Source: Sphingopyxis panaciterrulae
Lineage (GTDB): Bacteria; Pseudomonadota; Alphaproteobacteria; Sphingomonadales; Sphingomonadaceae
Length of the DNA: 64,000 nt
Assembly: GCF_014199295.1 (NCBI RefSeq)
Contig: NZ_JACIJH010000017.1
Location: forward strand, 1-64,000
Direction of reading: 5' to 3'
A program made the translations under genes and the position numbers. Under the pieces are notes generated by a model. The model was not told where the DNA came from. It did no database searches and was given only the letters and a program-made list of their open reading frames with translations. Positions 19,175 to 28,935 of the stretch are shown piece by piece (position 1 is the stretch's first letter; each line of letters opens with the position of its first letter).

Positions 19175-19692
19175 ACCGTGCGGCCCCTCGCCTCGGCGAA
19201 CCGGCGTCGCTCTGGCGGATGCGGATCGTCCCGATCGCCAGCGTGATGGTCGCATCGGCGCTGCCGCTGATGCTGCCGATCGTCGCGAGCTCGCCGGCGC
19301 TGCCCCCGCTCGGTCTGCTCTTTTTCCTGTGCTGGCAGCTTCTGCGCACTGAAATGTGGCCGGTGTGGATCGGCCTGCCGCTGGGCCTGTGGGACGATCT
19401 GTTCAGCGGCGCGCCGATCGGCAGCGCGGTCGCGCTGTGGACCGCGGCGAGCATCGCGATCCATTATATCTCGCAGCGCATCTATTGGCGCGGCTTCTTT
19501 CACGACTGGGGGATCGCGGCGCTGCTGGTCGCGGCAGTGCAGGCCGCGGCGGCGCTGATCGCGCACCCGGGCTCGCCGCCCGGACGCCTGCTCGGCCTCG
19601 TCGCGCCGCAGATCGTCATTTCGATGCTGCTCGTTCCGCTGTTCTTGCGTCTGACCGGACAGTTTGACAATTTCCGCCTGAAACGCCGATAG
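19171..19692 (+). CDS. mreD: Rod-shape-determining protein MreD
   Basis: This small integral membrane protein (173 residues, about five hydrophobic helices) has GLPLGLWDDLFSGAPIGSA, matching the conserved GxxxGLxxDxxxGxxxG stretch of MreD. The ATGA overlap with mreC and the 10-bp gap to mrdA indicate one operon. It works with MreC in elongasome assembly in the inner membrane. Confidence 0.92.
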   Translation: MNRAAPRLGEPASLWRMRIVPIASVMVASALPLMLPIVASSPALPPLGLLFFLCWQLLRTEMWPVWIGLPLGLWDDLFSGAPIGSAVALWTAASIAIHYISQRIYWRGFFHDWGIAALLVAAVQAAAALIAHPGSPPGRLLGLVAPQIVISMLLVPLFLRLTGQFDNFRLKRR

Positions 19693-19702
19693 TTCCCAAC
19701 CG

Positions 19703-21613
19703 ATGCCGCGCAGAAAGCCGCCCATTACCGAAGCCTCGAGGGGCATCACCTTCACTCGCCGCGCGCTCGTCGTCGGCGGCACCCAGGCGACGCTGGGCGT
19801 CGCGCTCGCCGCGCGAATGGCCTATATATCGGTTGTCGAGAATGACCGCTATGCCCTTGAATCCGAAAGTAATCGCGTCAACCTGACGCTGATCCCGCCG
19901 CGCCGCGGCTGGATCGTCGATCGCCACGGCAAGGCCATGGCGAACAACCGCGTCTCGCTGCGCATCGACATCATCCCCGACCGGCTGCACAACAAGGAAC
20001 TGGTGCTGGGACAGCTCAAGACGCTGCTGAAGCTCGACGGCGACGCGATGGAACGCATCAACCGCGACCTCAATGCCGCCTCGGGATTCCAGCCGGTCGC
20101 GGTCAAGGAGGATATCAGCGAGGCCGAATATGCCTCGGTCCTGGTCCGCCTGCCCGACTTGCCCGGTATCGCCCCGGCGCGCGGCTTCGCGCGTTATTAT
20201 CCGACCGGAGCAGCGGTCGGCCACCTGATCGGCTATGTCGGCGCGCCCAATGCCGAGGAATATCAGGAGGCGAAGGACCCCCTCTACATCACCCCCGGCT
20301 TCAAGATCGGCAAACAGGCGCTGGAGAAATATTTCGAGCCGGTACTGCGCGGCAAGCCAGGCGCGCGCCGGGTCGAGGTGACCGCGCGCGGCAAGGTGGT
20401 GCGCGACCTGTCAACCCAGTCCGACGTGCAGGGCAAGACGGTCCACCTGACCATCGATGCCGAGCTCCAGTATTATGCCGCGCGGCGGATCGGGCCGGAA
20501 TCGGGGTCGGTCGTCGTAATCGACTGTCTGACCGGCGACGTGCTGGCGATGGCATCGATGCCGAGCTTCGACCCCAACAGCTTTTCGAGCGGGATCGGCG
20601 TCGCCGAATATAAGTGGCTGAGCCAGAACGACCATGTGCCGCTACGCAACAAGACGCTGAGCGGCCTCTATCCGCCGGGCTCGACGATCAAGCCGATGGT
20701 GGCGATGAGCTTCCTCGAGGCCGGATTGCCCGCCAGCGCATCGACCTTCTGCGGCGGCGGCCTGCGCGTCGGCAACCGCGTCTTCCACTGCTGGCAGCGG
20801 CGCGGCCACGGCCAGGTCGACATGGCGAAGGGCATCTATCAGAGCTGCGACGTCTATTTCTATCATTTCGCGCAGCAGATGGGGATGGACGTCATCGCGG
20901 CGATGGGCAAGCGGCTCGGCCTCGGCCAGAAATTCCCCCTGCCCGTCCCCAGCCAGAGCTATGGCACCGTGCCCAGCCCGGCGTGGAAGCAGGAGAAATA
21001 CGGCCGCCCCTGGGCTGTCGCCGACACGGTCAACGCGACGATCGGCCAGGGCTATATGCTGGTCAACCCAACCCAGCTCGCGGTGATGGCGGCGCGGCTC
21101 GCGACCGGCAATATCGTGATGCCGCACCTGACGCAGGACGCCAACCGCGCGCCGGTGCAGAGCCTGGGCTTCGCCCCCGACCATATCGGCGTGGTGCGCG
21201 AGGCGATGAACCAGGTCGTCAACGGGCTGGGCACCGCCGGACGCGCCCGGCTGCCGGTCGAGGACGTCAAGATGGCGGGCAAGACCGGCACCGCGCAGGT
21301 CGTCAGTCTCAGCAAGGGCAGCGGCAAGGGCGGCCTGTGGAAATATCGCGACCACGGCCTGTTCATCGCCTTCGCGCCCTTCGACGCGCCGCGCTATGCC
21401 GCCGCGGTGGTGATCGAGCATGGCGGCGGGTCGGGCGCCGCCTATCCGATCGCGCGCGACGTGATGACTTTCCTGTTCGACCGCGAAAAGGCGATGGCGG
21501 CTCTCGAAGGCTTCGAGGCCGGCTGGGGCGGCACGATCGAGGAGCGCATGGCGCGCGACTTCGCGGCGTGGAAGGCGGGCGCCAACCGTCCCCCGCCAGA
21601 GGGGGCGGCATGA
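19703..21613 (+). CDS. mrdA: Penicillin-binding protein 2 (peptidoglycan transpeptidase)
   Basis: This 636-residue class B PBP has an N-terminal membrane anchor (about residues 22-45) and a dimerisation/pedestal domain from about residue 60. The transpeptidase domain has the active-site STIK (GLYPPGSTIKPMVAM), SCD as the SxN-type motif (YQSCDVYFYHF) and the KTGT box (MAGKTGTAQVV). It cross-links peptidoglycan during side-wall elongation together with RodA. The stop overlaps the rodA start (ATGA). Confidence 0.97.
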   Translation: MPRRKPPITEASRGITFTRRALVVGGTQATLGVALAARMAYISVVENDRYALESESNRVNLTLIPPRRGWIVDRHGKAMANNRVSLRIDIIPDRLHNKELVLGQLKTLLKLDGDAMERINRDLNAASGFQPVAVKEDISEAEYASVLVRLPDLPGIAPARGFARYYPTGAAVGHLIGYVGAPNAEEYQEAKDPLYITPGFKIGKQALEKYFEPVLRGKPGARRVEVTARGKVVRDLSTQSDVQGKTVHLTIDAELQYYAARRIGPESGSVVVIDCLTGDVLAMASMPSFDPNSFSSGIGVAEYKWLSQNDHVPLRNKTLSGLYPPGSTIKPMVAMSFLEAGLPASASTFCGGGLRVGNRVFHCWQRRGHGQVDMAKGIYQSCDVYFYHFAQQMGMDVIAAMGKRLGLGQKFPLPVPSQSYGTVPSPAWKQEKYGRPWAVADTVNATIGQGYMLVNPTQLAVMAARLATGNIVMPHLTQDANRAPVQSLGFAPDHIGVVREAMNQVVNGLGTAGRARLPVEDVKMAGKTGTAQVVSLSKGSGKGGLWKYRDHGLFIAFAPFDAPRYAAAVVIEHGGGSGAAYPIARDVMTFLFDREKAMAALEGFEAGWGGTIEERMARDFAAWKAGANRPPPEGAA

Positions 21614-22716
21614 TCCCCGTCCCGCCCGCGATCCAGCGCATCCCGTGGAAACTGATCGCGCTGCTCAGTGCGATCACCGGCTTCGGCCTGCTTGTCCTCT
21701 ATTCGGCGGCGGGCGGCAGCATGAACCCCTGGGCCCTGCAGCAGGGCCTCCGCTTCCTCGCCTTTCTGGTCGGCGCGCTGATCCTGGCGCGCTTTCCGAT
21801 CAAGCTGTTCGAGGATTTTGCCTATCTTGCCTATATCGGCGTCGTCGTGTTGCTGATCGGGGTCGAGTTGCTGGGCTTCGTCGGCGGCGGCAGCCAGCGC
21901 TGGCTCGACCTCGGCATTGTCAATCTCCAGCCGTCGGAGCTGATGAAGATCGCGATCGTCCTCGCACTCGCGCGCTTCTATGCGCAGTTGCCGCCGGGCA
22001 ATACGCGCACCTGGACCGCCCTGTGGCCGGCGCTGGTCATGATCGGCGTCCCCGCCGGACTGGTGATGCTTCAGCCCGACCTCGGCACCGCGCTTGCCAT
22101 CTGCGCAGGCGGCGCGGTCGTCATGTTCCTGTCCGGCCTGCCGCTGTGGTGGTTCGGCAGCGCGGCGCTCGCCGGCGCCGCGGCGCTCCCCATCCTTTTC
22201 TCGATGCTCCACGATTATCAGCAGAAGCGCGTGCTGATCTTCCTCGATCCCGAAAGCGACCCGCTCGGCGCCGGCTATCATATCAGTCAGTCGAAGATCG
22301 CGATCGGATCGGGCGGCATCGGCGGCAAGGGATTTCTCAACGGATCGCAGAGTCACCTCGACTATCTGCCCGAGGGACATACCGACTTCATCTTCGCGAC
22401 GATGGCCGAGGAATGGGGGCTGATCGGCGGCCTTGCCCTGTTGTTCGGCTTCTTCCTGCTGCTGCGCTGGTCGACCCGCGTCGCGCTGAACGCGCGCACC
22501 CGCTTTGGCCAGCTCGCCGCGGCGGGGCTGACGATGACCATCTTCTTCTATGTCGCGATCAACCTGATGATGGTGATGGGCCTCGCGCCGGTGGTCGGCA
22601 TCCCGCTGCCGCTCTTCTCCTATGGCGGCTCGTCGATGCTGACGGTGATGACCTGCGTCGGGATGATCCTGGCGATCGAGAACGACAGCAGGACCGGCAC
22701 CCGCCGCTTTCACTGA
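21610..22716 (+). CDS. rodA: Rod-shape-determining SEDS glycosyltransferase RodA
   Basis: The product is a 368-residue multi-pass SEDS protein. It starts at ATG 21610, overlapping the mrdA stop; the longer upstream reading is shadow sequence within mrdA. The characteristic segments are FVGGGSQRWLDLGIVNLQPSELMKI, LLQPDLGTAL-like MLQPDLGTAL, FLNGSQSHLDYLPEGHTDFIF and the C-terminal GIPLPLFSYGGSSMLT. It polymerises lipid II in the elongasome with PBP2. It is the last gene of the mre cluster and is convergent with the peptidase gene. Confidence 0.97.
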   Translation: MIPVPPAIQRIPWKLIALLSAITGFGLLVLYSAAGGSMNPWALQQGLRFLAFLVGALILARFPIKLFEDFAYLAYIGVVVLLIGVELLGFVGGGSQRWLDLGIVNLQPSELMKIAIVLALARFYAQLPPGNTRTWTALWPALVMIGVPAGLVMLQPDLGTALAICAGGAVVMFLSGLPLWWFGSAALAGAAALPILFSMLHDYQQKRVLIFLDPESDPLGAGYHISQSKIAIGSGGIGGKGFLNGSQSHLDYLPEGHTDFIFATMAEEWGLIGGLALLFGFFLLLRWSTRVALNARTRFGQLAAAGLTMTIFFYVAINLMMVMGLAPVVGIPLPLFSYGGSSMLTVMTCVGMILAIENDSRTGTRRFH

Positions 22717-22752
22717 TCGATCGAAAAAACCCCCGAAGACGTTGGCTATCCG

Positions 22753-24765
22753 CTACTGGTCGCCCAGTTGCAGTTCCGCCCGATACGCATCGACCGTCCA
22801 GTCGCGTCCGAGGAAGTGCTTCGCGAGCGCGTTCATGGAGGCTGATCCGCCGGGAGCCAGAACAAGGTCGCGATAGCGCTGCGCCGTCGCCTGGTCACGC
22901 AGACCGTGTTTGCGGAATTCGCTCAGCAGGTCGCTCGAAAGCGCCTTCGACCATTGATAGGTGTAGACGGAGGCGCCGTAGCCGCCGAGGTGGGTGAAGG
23001 CGGCATAGGTATGCGTGCCCTCGGGGTTGGGCACGGCCGCGTAACGGCCATAGGCCGCATCATAGACCTGGGCCAGATCGCGGCCTTCGGGCACGCCGGA
23101 ATAGAAAGCGAGCGAGGCATTGGCATAGCCGAGCTGGGTCATCGTCCCGAACGCCTCGGCGAAACGACGGCTGCTATTCATCTTTTCGACCAGGGCGGCG
23201 GGGATCGGCTCGCCCGCCGCATTGGTCGCGAAGCGCTTCAACGTGTCATAGTCCCACACCCACTCCTCGAGAAGCTGCGAAGGCGCCTCGATGACGTCAT
23301 TCTCCAGCTCCATCGGATTCTGGGCGGCATAGCCCTGCTGACCGGCGAATATCCAGTGCATCAGATGCCCGAATTCATGAAGGAAGGTGACGACGTCGCC
23401 ATGCTCCATCAGGCCTTTGGGAAAATTCGTCATCAGCACCGCAACCGGCAATTCGCGGCCCTTGATCCCGATCCGCAGCGGCGCCATCGCGGCATGCGTA
23501 TACTTGCCCTCGCGCGGGTGCATGTCGAAGTAGAAGCGGCCGATCACCGCCCCGTTCCGGACCATTTCATAGGCGCTGACGTCGGGTGCCCAGACTTCGG
23601 TCGCCCAAGGGCGGATCTCGACCCCGAACAGATGCTGGGCCAGATCGAGCATGCCGGCCTGCACCTTGTCGAACGCGAAATACTGGCGAACCTGCTCGGG
23701 ATCGACGTCGTAATCCTCCTTGCGGACAAGACGCGAGGCATAGGATGTGCTCCAGCTATTGAGCGCACCCAGCGAGGGATCGTCCTGACGCAGCCGCGCC
23801 AACATGCACGCCGCATCGGCTTCGCCGATCGGCCGCACGACCCGGTCGATATCGTCGAGGAAGGCCTTCACCCGCTCGGGCGTCCCGGCCATGCGGTTGC
23901 CAAAATCATAGGCCGCGTAGCTGGGGTAGCCGGCCAGCGCGGCAAACCGGGCACGGTCGTCGACCAATTGCCGCAAGACGGAATCGTTGGCCGGATAGGC
24001 GCGGTTCCCGAACGCAAAGGCCATGCGTTTTCGCAGTTCCGCACTATCGGCATAGCTGAAGACGGGACGGGCATCCGGATAGGCCATGCTGATCCGGACC
24101 AGCCCGTCGGCGCCGGCGGGGTGTGCCGCCAGCCAGTCCTGCGGCATCCCCTTGAGTTCCGCAGGGGTCGCGGCGACGCTGCGGGCATCCTCGGCGATAT
24201 TCCTGTCGAAGCTGCTGATTCCGTCGTTGATGCGATTCTGCAGCTCGGCGATCCGCTTCCTGGTCGTCTCGTCCTTGTCGACGCCCGCGCGGCGATAGGC
24301 GCCGAGCTGGCGATTCAGCATATAGCGCAAGGCGGGCGGGATCTGAGCCTTCCGGACCGCCATAAGACGTTCGTAAAGCGGCCGGGACATCGACATCTCG
24401 ACCAGCGCCGCGTTCGCACGCTGCATGCATCCTTCGGCACTTGCGCGGATCGCTGCATCCGGATGCGTATCCTTGATGGTCGCCGCCTCCAAAGAGGTGG
24501 TGTTCGCGAGATTGTAGAGATCGTCATAGGCGGCGAGCAGCGTCAGGGGCTCGGTCGACAGTGCCATGGCCTCGACGCGCGCGCGCAGGCTCGTGAGCGC
24601 CGCAAGGCGGCTGTCGCATGGCGCGGTAACCTCCGCGGCGTTCTCCGGCACCAACCGGATCGCGCCGATGGCGGCATCCGACACGGGCACATAATCCGCA
24701 CCGAGCGCGGGCGCCGCCGTTCCGACGAGGCATAGCGCGAGCGCGAACGAACACAGAGTCTGCAT
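22753..24765 (-). CDS. Zinc metallopeptidase, M3 (thimet oligopeptidase) family, exported
   Basis: This 670-residue protein starts at ATG 24765 after a GGGGGA ribosome-binding site. It has a Sec signal peptide with a hydrophobic core (CSFALALCLVGTAAPALGA). The catalytic HEFGH of FLHEFGHLMHW lies at about residue 460 and is the M3 HExxH zinc site; the third ligand Glu is expected in the following helix (MELENDVIEAPSQLLEEW). The length fits oligopeptidase F/Dcp-type enzymes. A signal peptide implies periplasmic degradation of short peptides. It faces rodA tail to tail, and a divergent regulator-like gene lies upstream. Confidence 0.9.
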   Translation of the reverse strand: MQTLCSFALALCLVGTAAPALGADYVPVSDAAIGAIRLVPENAAEVTAPCDSRLAALTSLRARVEAMALSTEPLTLLAAYDDLYNLANTTSLEAATIKDTHPDAAIRASAEGCMQRANAALVEMSMSRPLYERLMAVRKAQIPPALRYMLNRQLGAYRRAGVDKDETTRKRIAELQNRINDGISSFDRNIAEDARSVAATPAELKGMPQDWLAAHPAGADGLVRISMAYPDARPVFSYADSAELRKRMAFAFGNRAYPANDSVLRQLVDDRARFAALAGYPSYAAYDFGNRMAGTPERVKAFLDDIDRVVRPIGEADAACMLARLRQDDPSLGALNSWSTSYASRLVRKEDYDVDPEQVRQYFAFDKVQAGMLDLAQHLFGVEIRPWATEVWAPDVSAYEMVRNGAVIGRFYFDMHPREGKYTHAAMAPLRIGIKGRELPVAVLMTNFPKGLMEHGDVVTFLHEFGHLMHWIFAGQQGYAAQNPMELENDVIEAPSQLLEEWVWDYDTLKRFATNAAGEPIPAALVEKMNSSRRFAEAFGTMTQLGYANASLAFYSGVPEGRDLAQVYDAAYGRYAAVPNPEGTHTYAAFTHLGGYGASVYTYQWSKALSSDLLSEFRKHGLRDQATAQRYRDLVLAPGGSASMNALAKHFLGRDWTVDAYRAELQLGDQ

Positions 24766-24903
24766 GACAGTCTTTCCCCCAAAATACGGCCCTGCCTCGC
24801 CAGAGCAGGTTCCCCGAAACATTATGCTAGCGGAAGTGGACGAAGGCAGGCACTGGAACTTTCTGCGTATATTTTCGGGCGATGGATTTTACGGACTCAT
24901 CTC

Positions 24904-25836
24904 ATGAAACAAAGGACCGGTTCGGCAGCAAGTGAAGGCCGGCACAGAGGCGGCATTGCCAAAGCGCACGATCTGCATTTCGGGGTGGATTATTGGCCCG
25001 CGGAGACGATCCTCAGTCATCCCGACTTTCCCGAGGCGCGGCGAGTCTATCTCGATCGGGTGCTCGCGCTCTATGGCGATGACATATTCCTCAACAAATT
25101 GCTGATGGAGGCCGCACGCACCGTCATCTTCGTTGTCATCATCTGCATGGAGGCCGGTTATCGGGAGGATGACCGGGAAACATGGCCGACGATCGGCAAC
25201 CTCAAAAAGGTGCTGGCGCTGTTCGGCCTCGCCAGTCCGAGACGGATCGAGCAACTCGCGGGGCGGCTGATGCAGACCGGCTTTCTCGAAAGCCGGGTTT
25301 CCGCCCGGGATCGGCGCGCGCGCCTGCTGATCCCGACGGCCAGAATGATGGAGCATGACCAGGATTGGCTGATGACCAGTTACGCCCCGTTGGCCGTCCT
25401 GTTCGGCGAGGCCGATTACGCCCTGCCTCTTCGCGGGGACAAGGCGTTCCAGCGCGCGCAGCGGCAGGTCGCTACGGGCTTCTTCGTGCCGTCGGCGATG
25501 GTCCTGCTCCGCAATCCCGACATCATGCTGTTCCTCGCGCGCGATGCCGGCATCCTCGTGCTGGTCGAACTTGCCAAGGAGATGGCGGACCGTGGGACGC
25601 CGACCGTTGACCTCTCGCTGGCCCGGCTCGGCCGCCGCTTTGCGGTATCGCGCACGCACGTCCGCCAGCTTCTGGCCGCCGCCGAAACGCAGGAGCTTGT
25701 CGTCATCGATCAGGCGAGGCGGCGGATCACCCTGCAACCCCGCCTGCTCGAAAGCCTGGACCGTTTCATCGCCGAGGGCATGTCCAACCACGATCTGACG
25801 GGCGCGGCGGCCAGAAAGCAACGGGGTTTGACTTGA
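24904..25836 (+). CDS. Putative regulator with two winged-helix segments
   Basis: I do not recognise a named family in this 310-residue protein. Two regions look like winged helix-turn-helix domains. The first, at about residues 95-150, has TIGNLKKVLALFGLASPRRIEQLAGRLMQTGFLES followed by a basic wing, a MarR-like arrangement. The second, at about 235-290, has LSLARLGRRFAVSRTHVRQLLAAAE then a wing-like RRRITLQP. The N-terminal part is acidic/aromatic. It is divergent from the M3 peptidase gene (138 bp between starts) and could control it. It is chromosomal and lies just before the tRNA used by the ICE. Confidence 0.65.
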   Translation: MKQRTGSAASEGRHRGGIAKAHDLHFGVDYWPAETILSHPDFPEARRVYLDRVLALYGDDIFLNKLLMEAARTVIFVVIICMEAGYREDDRETWPTIGNLKKVLALFGLASPRRIEQLAGRLMQTGFLESRVSARDRRARLLIPTARMMEHDQDWLMTSYAPLAVLFGEADYALPLRGDKAFQRAQRQVATGFFVPSAMVLLRNPDIMLFLARDAGILVLVELAKEMADRGTPTVDLSLARLGRRFAVSRTHVRQLLAAAETQELVVIDQARRRITLQPRLLESLDRFIAEGMSNHDLTGAAARKQRGLT

Positions 25837-26047
25837 TCCGGCCCCGAATGGCGTGATTTAGGGCGAGAAACGGCAGGACCATATCTCATTCGAGAAGCCC
25901 GACCCGGGCTTGTCTGCCGACCGAAAAGAGTGTGCGATCTTTTTTCGGAAAAGCCGTTGCAATGCTCGAAATTGCGTGATAGCTGGCCGCTCGCTTCGCA
26001 GCCAAGAGGGCCTTGTCCAGCTGCCGGCGATGCCGAAAATGGCAAGT

Positions 26048-26123
<76 letters not shown>

Positions 26124-26140
26124 TTTCTTTCTCTTATCAT

Positions 26141-27238
26141 TCAAACACTTACGCCGTTCGAAGCCACCAAACGAAGCCCGCCTCCGGCGAGTTTTGTAGG
26201 TGATTTTGTGACGTAGGCTCCCTCGGACCCTCGAACCCGTTCGGTTTCCAGATCGGGCTCGAAACCAAGCCGGTCGGCGTAAGGCTGCAAATGGTCGACC
26301 GACATGTGCGCATAACGCCGCACCATCGATTCCGATTTCCAGCCGCCGAGTTCCTGAAGCACCCAGGTGGGGACACCCGCCTGCCTCAGCCAGCTTGCCC
26401 AGGTGTGGCGAAGATCGTGCCAGCGGAAATTGGTGATCCCCGCGCGCACGAGCGCTTTTCGCCATGCCCTTGTGTTCGCCGACCGGAGCCTTTCGCCCCG
26501 ATAGGTGAACACCGCCGTCTTGTGCTTGCCCCGCTGCCGCATGAGCACGGCCACCGCGATATCGTTGAGCGCGACGCCGAGGGCGTCCTCGTTCTTGGTA
26601 TCGCCATGCTCGATCGTCGCCTGGCGCCGGTCCATGAAGACGCGGTCCCAGGTCAGGCCGAGAACATTCCCCTGGCGCAGGCCAGTGGCAAGGGCAAACA
26701 CGACCACGTCGCGCTGATGTTCGGGCAGTTCGAGCAGCAGCGCCTTGGCCTGTTCGTGGGTGATCCAGCGAACGCGAACCTTCTTGCCCTTCTCGTAGGT
26801 CTTGAACGCCGGCATCGTATCGATCCATTCCCATTCGCGCATCGCCATCCGGAAAATGGCGCGAATGAGCGCCACGTAGAGATCCTTCGTTCGATCCGTC
26901 GCATGGACATGCGTCGTGATAAGCCGGTCGACGAGACTCCGGTCGATCTGGTCGAGGGTCTTCCCCCGCAGATGACCGGTGAACCAGCGGATCCGTTGCA
27001 CATCGTCCCTGAGGGATTTCTTGTGCTCCTTCTCCTTCAGCCACCGCAGCGCCGCTTCGTCCCAAGAACGCTTCGGCTTCTGCTTCAGTCTGCTCAAGTC
27101 CCACAACTCTGCCTTCAGCTTGTCGTGGTATTCCTTCGCTTTCGCTCGGTCGGTCGTCCCAGTCGTGTGTCTAACTCGGCTTCCGTCCGGGCTTGCGATG
27201 TCGACATGATATGTTTTTGCACGTTTCCAGAGTGCCAT
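26141..27238 (-). CDS. Tyrosine-family integrase of the ICE
   Basis: This 365-residue site-specific recombinase has the catalytic residues in order: Arg in ATGLRQGNVLGL, HDLRHTWASWL (His-x-x-Arg), the GGWKSESMVRRYAHMS block with the nucleophilic Tyr, and a Lys in the beta-hairpin region. The N-terminal core-binding domain covers about residues 60-150. It is 18 bp from the tRNA-Lys 3' end and reads towards it, the usual layout for a tRNA-targeting integrase. ATG 27238 is the chosen start and lies inside the excisionase-like gene. Confidence 0.95.
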   Translation of the reverse strand: MALWKRAKTYHVDIASPDGSRVRHTTGTTDRAKAKEYHDKLKAELWDLSRLKQKPKRSWDEAALRWLKEKEHKKSLRDDVQRIRWFTGHLRGKTLDQIDRSLVDRLITTHVHATDRTKDLYVALIRAIFRMAMREWEWIDTMPAFKTYEKGKKVRVRWITHEQAKALLLELPEHQRDVVVFALATGLRQGNVLGLTWDRVFMDRRQATIEHGDTKNEDALGVALNDIAVAVLMRQRGKHKTAVFTYRGERLRSANTRAWRKALVRAGITNFRWHDLRHTWASWLRQAGVPTWVLQELGGWKSESMVRRYAHMSVDHLQPYADRLGFEPDLETERVRGSEGAYVTKSPTKLAGGGLRLVASNGVSV

Positions 27239-27507
27239 AAGCTAGCCTCCTTGGTTGAGGCACCTGGCTGCATTCGTGCGCGCACAGGATATCGGCTGCG
27301 CAGCGCAGCGACAAGATCGCACGCGAGAAAGCGCCAGAACCGACCAATCTTTGCGCCCGGGACGAGCCCGGAGACCGCGTAGGAGCGAAGCGTATTGGGA
27401 TGGACGTGAAGGAGATCGGCCGCAGCCTGCAGATCGAGGACGATCGGCTCTTCGCCGCCGTCACCCGCAAGCTGCGCTGCACCCGTCTCCTTCGCCGCCC
27501 CGGTCAT
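27115..27507 (-). CDS. Helix-turn-helix (excisionase/MerR-like) protein
   Basis: This 130-residue protein has a compact HTH at about residues 22-70 (LDLQAAADLLHVHPNTLRSYAVSG...GRFWRFLACDLVAAL), the pattern of helix_turn_helix_17 excisionase-type DNA-binding proteins. The C-terminal ~40 residues overlap the integrase start by 124 bp and have no motif. It is probably the recombination directionality factor or an integrase regulator. The 3' end of the DUF2274 gene overlaps its 5' end by 4 bp, linking it to the trb operon. Confidence 0.75.
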   Translation of the reverse strand: MTGAAKETGAAQLAGDGGEEPIVLDLQAAADLLHVHPNTLRSYAVSGLVPGAKIGRFWRFLACDLVAALRSRYPVRARMQPGASTKEASLWHSGNVQKHIMSTSQARTEAELDTRLGRPTERKRRNTTTS

Positions 27508-27719
27508 CTTGGCCGACGGGTTTTCTGAAACTCGCGGTCGCTTTCGAGGAATGACGCCAGCATCGCGGGGATCAACTCGGCCACCGGCTCGGCCCTTCCA
27601 TAGCTAGCCTCATAGGCCGCGGCATATTCCTGAAGCGCTTCGGCGAGCTCAGGCAGAAGCTGGAGGGTCATCTTGACCGGCGTGCGTTCGGGGAGCTTGC
27701 GGAGCTTGATTTCGGCCAT
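27504..27719 (-). CDS. DUF2274-type small protein of trb clusters
   Basis: This 71-residue protein starts at ATG 27719 (MAEIKLRKLPERTPVKMTL), 1 bp after the trbI stop. It is mostly helical (LLPELAEALQEYAAAYEASYG), followed by LIPAMLASFLESDREF. Proteins of this size and sequence type (DUF2274) regularly follow trbI in alphaproteobacterial conjugative elements. The function is unknown; an RHH-like DNA-binding or regulatory role is possible. Confidence 0.75.
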   Translation of the reverse strand: MAEIKLRKLPERTPVKMTLQLLPELAEALQEYAAAYEASYGRAEPVAELIPAMLASFLESDREFQKTRRPR

Positions 27720-27720
27720 G

Positions 27721-28935
27721 TCAGCCCCTCCACGGCGCGAGAACGAGGTCCCGATGGACGAGAACGCGCACCGGCCAGCCTGGCCGAACGACCATGGTCG
27801 GACGGATTTCGAGACCTCGCTCGACGAGCCGATCGCCTGCTCTCGCGCCGCTCTGCTGCGCCGCTTCGCGCATGGCGCGAACCAGCTCGCTTTCACCATT
27901 GCCGGTGCCAAGCTCGGTCCCGACGCCGAGAAGCGTCGAAAGCGCGACACCCTTGATCAGCTGCCAGCCATGCGCATCGATGCGGTCGCGAATGCCGGCA
28001 TAGCCTGAAGGATCGCTCGCAGGCGCATCCTCAAGCGTCAGCGATGAGCCGTCCGGCCAAATGATGCGTTGCCAGATGACGAACGCGCGCTGTTGGCTGT
28101 AGCTCGTATTGCTCTCGTAACGGCCAATCAGACGCGCGCCCTGCGGAATAAGCAGCGTCCGCCCCGTCACGCTGTCGAAGACATTCTCGCTGACCTGCGC
28201 GATCACGATCCCCGGCAATTCGCTGTTGAGGCCGGTGACAAGGCTGGCGGCGATGACGCTGCCGCTGGTGACCAGCCACGGAGAGGCCGCCGCTTCGATG
28301 CGATGGGGACTGACGTTGGCGCTTCCCGCGGTGCCGGAAGCTCGCGACGGCAACGCCGATGCAGCTTCCTCGGGACCCGCCGCCACGGCGCGAGCCTCGA
28401 CCGCGGCGGGCGTCGTCGGACGCGTCGATCCTAGCGACATCATCACGGCGGACTGGCGAGCGGCTGCCACTTCGGCAATGCGTCGCTCGCGTTCGGCCTC
28501 GGCAGCTGCGGCGGCATCGCCCTTCGCGTCCGGGGAAGGATATTGGCCATCCAGCTTGCGCCGATGTTCGAGGATGGGTCTACCGAGATCGCCGGGAAGC
28601 GGCGGTCCGAGCTTCGGAATCTCGTCGTAGCGGCCCGGCGCTCCCGCGAGCGCTTCGGGTGCCTTGCCCGGCCCTTTCTCGAACATCTCTCCGCCATTTG
28701 CCGCAAGCCGGAACGACGCCGGTTCCAGCGCGACCCATGTTACGATGGCGATCGCCAGTGCGCCGGTAGCAGCGACGCCGATGATGATTTCGCGGCGGAA
28801 GCGCGCGACGCGGCGCGGCGTGCCGCGCAAGACCAGGGTTTCCGGGTCGACCTTGGCGATTGGCCGCTCGATGGGACGGTCGCCGGTTGCCGCCTCTCCG
28901 CCGTCGTGCGGCGCGACGCTCTCCGGCGCGCTCAC
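27721..28935 (-). CDS. trbI: Conjugal transfer protein TrbI (VirB10-like)
   Basis: This 404-residue inner-membrane-anchored channel protein has a cytoplasmic N-terminus of about 45 residues, a TM helix (IIIGVAATGALAIAIVTWVAL), a Pro/Ala-rich periplasmic region, and a C-terminal VirB10 domain (about 200-390) with VIAASLVTGLNSELPGIVIAQV, TLLIPQGARLIGRYES and the conserved tail. It spans the periplasm to link the inner and outer membrane complexes of the mating-pair apparatus. The start overlaps the trbG stop. Confidence 0.93.
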   Translation of the reverse strand: MSAPESVAPHDGGEAATGDRPIERPIAKVDPETLVLRGTPRRVARFRREIIIGVAATGALAIAIVTWVALEPASFRLAANGGEMFEKGPGKAPEALAGAPGRYDEIPKLGPPLPGDLGRPILEHRRKLDGQYPSPDAKGDAAAAAEAERERRIAEVAAARQSAVMMSLGSTRPTTPAAVEARAVAAGPEEAASALPSRASGTAGSANVSPHRIEAAASPWLVTSGSVIAASLVTGLNSELPGIVIAQVSENVFDSVTGRTLLIPQGARLIGRYESNTSYSQQRAFVIWQRIIWPDGSSLTLEDAPASDPSGYAGIRDRIDAHGWQLIKGVALSTLLGVGTELGTGNGESELVRAMREAAQQSGARAGDRLVERGLEIRPTMVVRPGWPVRVLVHRDLVLAPWRG

